In this document: one piece after another, positions 1 to 64,000 of the stretch
How positions within the stretch are numbered: position 1 is the first letter of the stretch
How the letters are laid out: every line of letters starts with the position of its first letter
DNA from: Amorphochlora amoebiformis
Taxonomy: Eukaryota > Cercozoa > Chlorarachniophyceae
Assembly (NCBI GenBank): GCA_054601695.1
Contig: BAAHQB010000068.1
Span: 558,001 to 622,000, forward strand
Direction of reading: 5' to 3'
DNA length: 64,000 bases
The notes under the pieces: model-generated
Seen by the model: the letters and a program-made list of their open reading frames with translations, nothing else
Databases searched by the model: none
What the model was told of the DNA's origin: nothing
Position numbers and translations under genes: made by a program

Positions 1-47
<47 letters not shown>

Positions 48-150
48 GTGTATATATTATATATGTATATTATATATATATATATATTATAATATAGTTA
101 TATATATATATATATGTATAGTTATAGACCAATATTAATATTTTCCGTAG

Positions 151-5218
<5,068 letters not shown>

Positions 5219-6514
5219 ATCTAGTAAATGTGTTGTCAAGATAACACAAAAACCTCGCAGTTGAATGCCAAAGTAACAATTTTTGTTGAGAAATTTCTTT
5301 ATCGGGTTACAATTTCTAGAATTTGCATTGAAATATCATGTAGATCATTGGAATTCCTTTTGTATATCCTAGGACCTAGATCTGTAGATATCTAGAGATA
5401 TCCATGCGACACGTGGTACTACTAGTACTAGCTAGACTAGTGGTAGGTCACAACTAGCACAAAAGTCCATCTACTAGATCTAGCCTGGCATCTACTACCT
5501 AGACTACTAGTACTAGCTAGACTAGATCTAGGGCATTTAGGGTAGATATGACTAGTACTAGTAGAACTATGATCTAGAAAGATTCTAGATACGTACAGAC
5601 TGATCACAGAAGGCTGCTGGAATGGGACTGAGCTTCGATCCATGATATCGAAAGTGACTAGTTGTGCAAGACTCCGCTGAGACTGGATTCAGTCTTATTG
5701 CACACGATGGCACACGCCGGCCATAGGTCAACAACCTTAATAGTCTTAGGATAGATAATAATTCGGCATAGATACCCCAGCTGCACGTGAGTACACGTAC
5801 AACCGCTGATAGATTGAACCGCAATATCGCAATATCCATGTCGACATGACAAGATTTCAAGGTGATCAACGGTGAACCGCTGTCAATACGCTGCACAGAC
5901 TACGACTCAGTTATTCTACTGATTGTTATTTCTACGATGATACGTAGTATTAAGTACTGGTACTATGATATCTAGATATACGCTGGATAATTCACGGCCA
6001 ATGAATCATTCGGATATAATACGCTTACATAAAAGAAGATTTTAGATTGTGCTTGGATATACGTATACATATAGTAAGTCAGTCTTATACTAATGATTAG
6101 ATTTAATACTTACTATGCGTACGCACGTGTATACGTACGTAAGTATACTCGTACGATACTAGTACCAACTAGTAGTGCGTACTAGTACTATGATTTTTAA
6201 TATGCGTATGTCTAGATACACGTAGTACGTACGTACGCATACGTACGTAATTATACTCATACGTTACTAGTACTAACTAGTAGTGCGTGCTAGTGTACTA
6301 TGATTTCTAATATGCATTAGTCTAGATACACGTAGTACGTACGTATATTTGCAATTTGGGTCCGTGTGTACCATACGTACATAATTATACTAGTATTGGT
6401 ACTATTGGTGTGTACACACCTCTATATACGTATGAGTACCGGGATGCCATGATTTACATATAGATGATTGTACGAAATTCGAACGCTGATCTAGTGATGC
6501 TATTATATATCATA

Positions 6515-6550
<36 letters not shown>

Positions 6551-7232
6551 TAGATATATGTATATATATATATATATATATGATTACATATTCAGTATAA
6601 CTGTTGTAATCACTAGAAATGATTTATCTATTTTCGATCAAGAGGCTGTCGTACAATATCATCGACTTTGAGATACCGTTATGAACTATGTATGTATGTT
6701 ATTACTTCGGATATTCGTCACAGTGACAGATATCATGCTAGATATATATACATTTTTTTTACCTAAAATACCTCCTGAGAGCTAGTAGTATGTTATTAGG
6801 TTCTTTTAGTGTTAAAAATTGACCATGCGCCGCAGTTTGCGAAGTCCGGAATGTGATCTAATATAATTCACATTGACGTTTACTAGAATCATGTATAATA
6901 CCTTTATGAGGTCACAAAAGATTTTGCGAGTAGTTACTGGATCTAACGAGTCAGTCGCCAATGTTGAATTTTCAGAGAAAAAAAAAGAAAACAAAATCAA
7001 AAAAAAGTAGATTCGAAAATCGAGCAAAATTCTCAACGCTCCCCTGGAATTCAGTATTTTTAGCGGACTTCTGAGAGAAACCCTTCCCCCAGTCGTAGCG
7101 AGTGTTTCGCGAAGAGATAAGATGGGAGTACCCCGTAGTGTTAATGCAAAGGGAGAGGACTTTTTGGGATAATTTGGATGATAGAGGATAGATAGATGGA
7201 GACTTAGGACTGATGGTACTCTGTAATTTGGT
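5219..7232. other. Convergent intergenic region, CTAG- and CGTACG-rich
   Basis: This is the only 2-kb stretch of the left half with little TA repeat. It separates a plus-strand gene end (5218) from a minus-strand gene end (7233). 5360-5590 is packed with CTAG/ACTAGT tetramers. 6070-6410 holds about two and a half tandem copies of a unit of about 110 bp built from palindromes such as TACGTACGTA and ACTAGT. I see no convincing exon. The 144-codon minus-strand frame at 6812-7246 has no family-like features and overlaps the last exon of the RND gene in another frame. Confidence 0.5.
6070..6410. repeat. Tandem repeat of about 110 bp made of short palindromes
   Basis: Units start near 6136 and 6238, with a partial third near 6368. 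Each contains CGTACGTAA-TATACT, ACTAGTA, CTAGTAGTGCGT and TCTAGATACACGTAGTACG. The copies differ by scattered substitutions. Confidence 0.7.
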
Positions 7233-30338
<23,106 letters not shown>

Positions 30339-31933
30339 CGCAGACTCGCAGTGGCTTTCAATTACGAGGCAGTACCCCGTACTTTAAGTCGTCGGACTTT
30401 GCCGGGTAGTAACGAAATCCCTCTTTTGCATAAGTTACATCATGCGGTTTGGTTAAAATCACCTGGAAATACCCGCGAAACAGGTTTCGATAAAAAGTTT
30501 GCATATCAGCGGTGAATATCTGGCATATTACAAGCAGATATCAAGCTGTCTGTGGAACGTGACAGAGCGCAATATCACAAAATTCCAACGTGGCGTCTCC
30601 TGCCCTCGCTGAACGTCCGATGAAATGTGCGAGGAATACGCCTTCATCTTTCTTCATCGAGTGTGGAATGACGTGATGAATAACATTATTCACACATAAA
30701 TAACTGTATAAACCGCGTTCATCCCGTCACACAGTCAGCCAGACCGAGCACATATCAACACGAAATTTAAACCCTCTAACAGTTCTTCAGACTCTGCTCA
30801 CATATGTCACTCTAACATGTCACTATCTTATCACTACCCTCTAATACTTTGAAATCCAACCGTCAGTCTGTCACTCAGCATGACTTCTGCGCAAACTTCG
30901 AGAGCTCGGTGTCTCATCGAGGAGATAGACAGCGATATTTTCGCGGGAAAAAAGGCTATTGTATTTGTTTTGGGAGGGGGGGGGATGAGGGTGGAAAATA
31001 CTACATTTGGATTTTTTCAAAAAGATATATAAAACATGTACATATATAATTATATATATATATATATATTTATATACATCATGATATATAAAAATATATA
31101 TATATATATCCGTGTGTCCTAAGCGTACCGTAGGCTAGTAGTACACATACACTGAAGTACTAGCTATAGCCTCGGACTTACAAGACAGTATGCCACTACT
31201 AGACTAAGCGTACGTAAGCTAATATATGATATGAGTGAGTATGAAGTTGCACTACTGTTCATTATGGCTCTCTTATTAGAATCGAGTTTATCGTGTAGAA
31301 ATTTGGAGCATATGCGATTTACATCTAGAGTACATGTACAACTGTAATGAAGTACTAGCTATATATGTACACTGACAATGTCTGGAATGTGACAAAAACA
31401 TACAAGATGAACATACGCACATTTACATACTTTGTATTTATAAGTCAGGTTAGAGCTTAAATTAGAGTAGACACACATATAACATAACATAATATATACA
31501 TATTATATATGTTTATATATACACACATATTATATAGATAGACCTAGTTTTCGAAATAATGAGTTAGTTTGCAGTTAAGATTACGGAAATATCCCGACCC
31601 GATGATTGTACAGCCAATACAGCTATCTACTCTCTCGCTTTAACAACTGGGTTACATTGAACACGCATGATCACTGATGTTTGTATCTGCGTAGCTAAAC
31701 TTTGAAAACTAAATGGCGTTACTACATCCAGTATGTATAGTATGTGCGTAAAAGACCAAATGGCACAGTACTCTAATTGCTATGAGTGTTATACTAGGTA
31801 TGGCTATACCGTTCGATTCTATAATATTAATTTATAACTTGATTGAGCGCTCATCAGACACGTGTAGGTGCGCCGGTTTAGATTTGCAAATAGGGGGTCA
31901 GGCTTGGCGCCACGACTACCGGCTACAGAATCA
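30339..31933. other. Intergenic region between two tandem minus-strand genes
   Basis: This 1.6-kb stretch lies between the 3' end of the DUF4432 gene and the start codon of the RND gene, so it should hold the RND promoter and the DUF4432 3' UTR. Most of it is unique, with one TA tract near 31046-31110 and a CTAG/TACGTA-like patch at 31115-31230 resembling 5.4-6.4 kb. A G-run lies at 30964-30983. I see no exon or RNA gene. Confidence 0.5.
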
Positions 31934-49136
<17,203 letters not shown>

Positions 49137-49152
49137 GTGTATGTATATAAAT

Positions 49153-49289
<137 letters not shown>

Positions 49290-49350
49290 TATATAATATA
49301 CATATATATATGCATTTATACATTAAAATATATATATTATATATACATAA

Positions 49351-49389
<39 letters not shown>

Positions 49390-49522
49390 AGTATATGTAT
49401 ATATAATATAATATATATATATGTATATATTTATATATATATATATATATAGGGTAATGGTTAGGGGCGGGGCTACGGTGTGAAGTGTTCTTTTTCACTA
49501 CATACAATACATATATGTGTAC

Positions 49523-49569
<47 letters not shown>

Positions 49570-49648
49570 TCTATGCATAGATGTTTTTTATGTTTTTCTA
49601 ATGTGTAATATTTAAGTATGTATAGGGATGTGTATGATATAGATATGC

Positions 49649-49697
<49 letters not shown>

Positions 49698-49707
49698 ATA
49701 TATATTT

Positions 49708-49807
<100 letters not shown>

Positions 49808-49878
49808 TATATATTTATATGTACATTTATGTATATATATATAAATGTATATATATATATATATATAAATACATATAT

Positions 49879-49943
<65 letters not shown>

Positions 49944-50264
49944 AATATATATATATATATGTGTATATATACATATAAATAAGTTAAGTATATTGTATAC
50001 CTTGCGGTATATCGCTTGGTCCCCACGTGCAGGTCTTTATATGTATAAATATATATATATATACATATATATATGTTTTTATATAATATATATATGTATA
50101 TATGTTTTTATATAATATATATATGTATATATGTATGGATATATGTTATATGTGTATACATACGTATACATATATCAGTGTACATATGTTATAAAACGGA
50201 TGTATATGTATACATACATGTATATATATATATATATACACATATATATATATATTACATATTG

Positions 50265-50319
<55 letters not shown>

Positions 50320-50384
50320 GCATATAAATATATATATGTATATATATAAACGTATAGCATGCATAACCACCAAACTATCCATAC

Positions 50385-50585
50385 CTAAGCCAAACCCTAA
50401 CCCTAACCCTAACCCTAACCCTAACCCTAACCCTAACCCTAACTTAAACCCTAACCCTAACCCTAACCGAAAACCCTAACCCTAACCGAAAACCCTAACT
50501 CTAACCCTAACCCTAACCCTAACCCTAACCCTAACCCTAAACTCTATCCTAACCTATTAGCCAACCCTAACCCTAACCCTAATCA
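50385..50585 (+). repeat. Telomere-type CCCTAA block
   Basis: About 200 bp of CCCTAA with a few variants (AACCGAAAACCCTAA twice). It lies upstream of the DUF4432 gene. Confidence 0.95.
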
Positions 50586-50625
50586 TTAGTAGTTAAAGGC
50601 ATACCTTACGGTCGGCTTAGTAGGT

Positions 50626-50742
50626 TCAGATGGACTGTATATATATATGTATATATATATATATATATATATCAAGATATATATTATATATATATATACA
50701 TATGTATATATGCGAACATAATATGTATATATTCACATATCC

Positions 50743-50784
<42 letters not shown>

Positions 50785-50884
50785 GTATACAATATATGTT
50801 ATGATATGTATACATTTATACACAAGGTATATGTTCATGTCGAAATAGTATACATAAATAGGTTTGTATATATATGCATATGTA

Positions 50885-50974
<90 letters not shown>

Positions 50975-52127
50975 CTTTTACGTATATTATCTCAACCATT
51001 ACTCTTACCCTAGCCCTGGCCCTAACCCTAACCCCAACTCTAATCCTACCCTTAACCCTAATCCTAACCCCAACCCTAACCTTAACCCTAACCCTAGCCT
51101 TACTTCTAATGCTTGCCCTAACCATAATCCTAATGCTTGCCCTAACCGTAATCCTAACCCTAGTCTTAACCCTAACCCTAACCCTAACCCTAACCCTAAC
51201 CCTAACCTTAACCCTTCACCTTACCCAACCCAAGCCATTACACTAACCCTAGCCCTAAGTGTAACCAAACCTTAACTATTGCTCTAACCCTAACCCTAAC
51301 CCTAACCCTAACCCTAACCCTAACCCTAACCCTAACCTTAACCCTTCACCTTACCCAACCGAAGCCATTACACTAACCCTAACCCTAAATGTAACCAAAA
51401 CTAGTGCTCTAACCCTAACCCTAACCCTAACCCTAACCCTAACCCTAACCCTAACATTAATCCTAACCTATCCAGTCTGACCCTAATCGTAACCCTAACG
51501 CTAACCCTAACCCTAATCCTAACCCTAACCCTAACCCTAATCCTAACCCTAACCGTAACCCTAACCCTAACCCTAACCCTAACCCTAACCCTAACTCTAA
51601 CATTAACCCTTCACCTTACCCAACCCAAGCCATTACACTAACCCTAACCCTAAGTGTAACCAAACCCTAACTATTGCTCTAACCCTAACCTTAACATAAC
51701 CCTAACCCTAACCCTAACCCTAACTCTAACCCTAACCCTAATCCTAATCCTAACCCTAACCCTAACCCTAACCTAACCCTTCACCTTCCCCAAACCCAAG
51801 CCTTACACCAGTCCTAACCCTAAGTGTAACCAACCCCTAACTATTGCTCTAACCCTAACCCTAACCCTAACCCTAACCCTAACCCTAACCCTAACCCTAA
51901 CCTTAATCCTAACCTATTCAGACTAACCCTAATCGTAACCCTAACGCTAACCCTAACCCTAATCCTAACCCTAACCCTAACCCTAACCCTAACCCTAACC
52001 CTAACCCTAACCCTAATGGTAACAATAACCTGATATGTTGAAGCACTTTTTGTATTCGATGCATATTTCAAGAACGCAAATAATCTATGCGTAAAACTGT
52101 GTCTTACCAATGTATATGTAGATGGTA

Positions 52128-52160
<33 letters not shown>

Positions 52161-52174
52161 GGTATAAATAGATG

Positions 52175-52220
<46 letters not shown>

Positions 52221-52317
52221 ATATATGTACATATATATATATATATGTATGGTGTATGTATATATGTCAAGAAAATGAACCCATACAGTTTCATTAGTGT
52301 ACGTACGTATTCTTGTG

Positions 52318-52361
<44 letters not shown>

Positions 52362-52432
52362 AATATACTATATATAATATATATATATATATAATATTTT
52401 AAATATATATAAAACGTCCGTACAAAAAGAGA
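50626..52432 (-). CDS. Tentative 3' exons of an unassigned minus-strand gene
   Basis: Islands 52416-52432, 52281-52311, 52030-52084 and 50626-50634 have AG/GT borders and join in phase to read [25 protein letters not shown], then TYQ, SI and a TGA stop. The last intron would contain the whole 50995-52025 telomere-type block, which fits the style of the neighbouring gene. The first exon is only 17 nt and no family is recognised, so this may be chance. A further island at 50000-50031 has similar borders but could not be placed. Confidence 0.22.
50995..52025 (+). repeat. CCCTAA block with a higher-order insert unit
   Basis: About 1 kb of CCCTAA with variants. A non-telomeric segment of about 75 bp (TTCACCTTACCCAACC, AAGCCATTACACTAACC, GTGTAACCAAA, ACTATTGCTCTAACC) recurs four times near 51213, 51342, 51608 and 51778. 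Confidence 0.93.
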
Positions 52433-52442
52433 CTACATTTCG

Positions 52443-52484
<42 letters not shown>

Positions 52485-52520
52485 TATATATATAGAATAT
52501 TATATGCAAACACGCTATAC

Positions 52521-52552
<32 letters not shown>

Positions 52553-52571
52553 ATGTATTATAAAGTACAAG

Positions 52572-52617
<46 letters not shown>

Positions 52618-52639
52618 CATAAACTCAACATTATTTAGT

Positions 52640-53433
52640 CGCTCTCTTTCTCTCTATTCTCCCTCTCTCTCTCCATCCCGCGCTCTCTATATATCCACCC
52701 CTCTATTTTTTCTCTCTCTTTCTATTATCTCTCTCCCTATATTATCTCTCTCTCTCTATTATCTCTCTCTCTCTATTATCTCTCTCTCTATTATATCTCT
52801 CTCTCTTTTATCTCTCTCTCTCTATTATCTCTCTCTCTCTCTATTATCTCTCTCTCTCTATTATCTCTCTCTCTCTCTATTATCTCTCTCTCTATTATCT
52901 CTCTCTCTCTATTATCTCTCTCTCTCTATTATCTCTCTCTCTCTATTATCTCTCTCTCTCTATTATCTCTCTCTCTCTATTATATCTCTCTCTCTATTAT
53001 CTCTCTCTCTCTATTATCTCTCTCTCTATTATCTCTCTCTCTCTATTATCTCTCTCTCTCTATTATCTCTCTCTCTCTATTATCTCTATCTCTCTATTAT
53101 CTCTCTTTCTCTCTATTATCTCTCTCTCTCTCTTATCTCTCTCTCTAATCTCTCTCTCTCTGTGATATATATCTCTATATTATCTCTCTCTCTATTATCT
53201 CTCTCTCTACTCTCCCTCTCTTGATCATTCTCTTTTTCTCTCTTTTCCCTCTTTTTCTACACTCTCTCATATCTGTTCTATCTCTCTCTATTGTCGCTCT
53301 CTCTCTATTATCTCTCTCTATTATCTCTCTCTCTACTCTCCCTCTCTTGATTATTCTCTTTTTCTCTCTACTCTCTCTCTCACTCTGCTCCTACACTCTC
53401 TCATATCTGTTCTCTCTGTGTCTTTATCCTCAT

Positions 53434-53467
<34 letters not shown>

Positions 53468-53570
53468 AATATTCTCTCTCTCTATGTCAGTGTCTCCATT
53501 GTTTAGCTTTATTCTCTTCATCCATTCTCTCTCTTCTCTCTTCTCTTTTTATTTTTTTCGCCTCTCTCTG
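52640..53570 (+). repeat. CT-rich minisatellite (CTCTCTCTCTATTAT units)
   Basis: About 35 or more units of 14-18 bp of the form ATTATCTCTCTCTCT at 52730-53220 decay into irregular CT-rich sequence to about 53570. It encodes low-complexity Ser/Leu frames that I do not regard as genes. Confidence 0.95.
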
Positions 53571-54540
53571 TTCCCCCGCCCTCCATTATTTTGTTTTCTT
53601 TCCCGTGTTATTTACATCACTTTCCGCACCTTTCTCCCTTTCCCCCCCCCTCCAACAACACAACCCCCCCCCCCCTTCTGTTTCCTCATCTTCATCTTAG
53701 GTCATTTTTTGTCTCTCTCAAATCTTTATTCCCCTCATTTATCTCCCTCTTCTTTCTCCGGTTTGCTTTCGCGGTCACACCATCACGAATATATTCTCTC
53801 TCCCCTCGCCCTCCCGGGTCCGAAAAAAAAAAAAAAAATCCGTATTTTTTTTCAGAGTCTTTCAAATAGGATAGAGAGGGTCCAAAAAAAAAGGGGGGGG
53901 GGGGAAGAGAAGGAGATAGATACGTCGTCGTTGGAGCGGTGTGCGTAGGTTGGGGTATCCACGTGTGATATGGCCCGATGTAGGTCTTTTCTAGCGTGAC
54001 AGAGCCCTTTGTAATAAGCATCTATCGTTCATACCGTGACGTTTTGTTTTAAATTTAGTAATTTTGCGTGACGTAATAATAAGTAACGTAATAATCTGTG
54101 ACAAGTCGTTTTGTAACATATTCTCAGCGTGACAGCAGGATGTGTTCTTCGAGGCATGTTCAGCCAACGGGAGCTCGAAATATACCCCCATTTTTCAGGA
54201 ACACTTTCACCAGCGAGTTGAACGGTTTGTAGTAGATCTGTTTACTTTTAAGTAATTTTACCCTATTATATCCTTGTGTGATCTGAAGATTTCGAGCTAA
54301 ACGAGAACAAAAAGGCCTAAAATTAGTTAATATACTCTAATTTTATCCAATTCGAGATCCGATCAAAGTTTAGCTAAAACTACCTTAATAATTAGATATT
54401 TTACATAAAAATTGATAAAATTCGCAGTACGGGGTTAGGCTAGGGGAGGTCAGCATCGGCGCGCATATTTCGGCCTTCCCGCAGGTGAACGGGATGTCAT
54501 CGCACGCAATTCGCTAGCCCGTATCCCACCTAAGCCGATA

Positions 54541-54561
54541 AGGGGGGGGGGGGGGGGGGGG
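54541..54561 (+). repeat. Poly-G run in the likely ankyrin-gene promoter region
   Basis: A run of about 20 G lies about 190 bp upstream of the ankyrin-gene start codon, with another G8 at 54669-54676. Confidence 0.9.
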
Positions 54562-54751
54562 TGTTTTCGGTCGATTGATCCCGGCCAATCCCGATTTTTT
54601 GAGATATCCCGGGTTTATTTGTCTTTTTCGGGTGTGTGGAGGGCGGCTACCGTAAGACGGTAGTCTCGGGGGGGGTGTTGTGCGTGACGTTGTTTGTGAC
54701 AGAGGGCTTTGTCACGGTCTTTGGACAAGGTACTGAGAGTATAATACTGTT

Positions 54752-63347
<8,596 letters not shown>

Positions 63348-63351
63348 GTAT

Positions 63352-63411
<60 letters not shown>

Positions 63412-63755
63412 ATGTGTGTATATATGCATGTATATAGATATATGTATACACATATGTGTAGACATAAATCCCAAAAACGGAAGTTATTAATATAGTGAGC
63501 GTATACTTGTGTATGTGTGTACACATACATGTATGTATATATACATACATACATATATATTTATATGTATGTAAATACATATACATATGCATGTGCATAT
63601 GTATATGTGTACATACATAATAGACTTGTGTGTGTGTGCATGTGTGTATGCATATGTAATATATATGTGTGCATATATACTTGAGTACGCTAAGTATAAT
63701 GATTTTGCGTTGAAATATCTATACGTATTATCTCGAATATATATTTACACATACA

Positions 63756-63805
<50 letters not shown>

Positions 63806-63813
63806 CATTTGTT

Positions 63814-63887
<74 letters not shown>

Positions 63888-64000
63888 ATATATGTATATT
63901 ATATAGAAATGTGTAATAATATATATATATATATATATATATAATATAATATACATATTAGCCATAAGTAAATATGCATGTATATATACATATATGTATA
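63348..64000. other. Right end of the window: intron of the ankyrin gene
   Basis: TA tracts and AT-rich sequence. The next exon would have to start with one base to complete a codon begun GG, and I see no acceptor followed by ankyrin-like sequence here. Confidence 0.6.

Noticed and set aside
50000-50031. Protein-kinase activation segment (HVGTKRYTA) and a nearby DFG-like motif at 49100-49130
   Set aside because: The two lie in the wrong order for a minus-strand kinase. The DFG-like frame overlaps DUF4432 exon 1, which reads [12 protein letters not shown] in the supported frame.
53221-53948. Ser/Leu-rich plus-strand frames of 159-176 codons
   Set aside because: Low-complexity translation of the CT-rich minisatellite.

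Overview
The window is a eukaryotic nuclear fragment from an intron-rich protist with a standard genetic code. More than half of it is (TA)n and related simple sequence, and it carries many internal blocks of the telomere-type repeat TTAGGG/CCCTAA. The lineage cannot be fixed from sequence alone; an intron-rich stramenopile, haptophyte or similar alga/protist would fit. Almost every long open frame is a translated TA microsatellite and is not a gene. Real coding sequence lies in short islands (about 17-518 nt) with GT-AG borders. I joined these by hand, checking intron phase at every junction.

Layout, left to right. (1) 151-5218, plus strand: 3' end of an unrecognised gene (7 exons, last 102 residues). 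(2) 5219-7232: convergent intergenic region rich in CTAG and CGTACG. (3) 7233-30338, minus strand: a complete 33-exon gene for a 1247-residue, 12-TM Patched/Dispatched-type RND membrane protein with a sterol-sensing domain. (4) 30339-31933: intergenic. (5) 31934-49136, minus strand: a complete 23-exon gene for a 398-residue DUF4432 protein (aldose-1-epimerase/galactose-mutarotase-like fold). (6) 49137-54751: mostly repeats (two telomere-type blocks, a large CT-rich minisatellite, poly-G), with a few candidate minus-strand exons. (7) 54752 to the window end, plus strand: 5' part of an ankyrin-repeat gene (11 exons, 229 residues so far). The genes share no obvious pathway; what unites them is their intron architecture.

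The most striking feature is that architecture. First, simple repeats serve as the introns: TA tracts supply donors (G|GTATATA) and acceptors (TATATAG|), and telomere-type blocks supply both (GTAACCCTAACC ... CCCTAATAG|), including a 1044-bp intron made almost wholly of telomere-type repeat. Second, at least twelve introns across all four genes hold arrays of decaying copies of the edge of the neighbouring exon, with its splice site, each separated by TA tract. Arrays run up to about 15 copies, and one repeats an entire exon. I know of no named description of this pattern and consider it the main discovery candidate.
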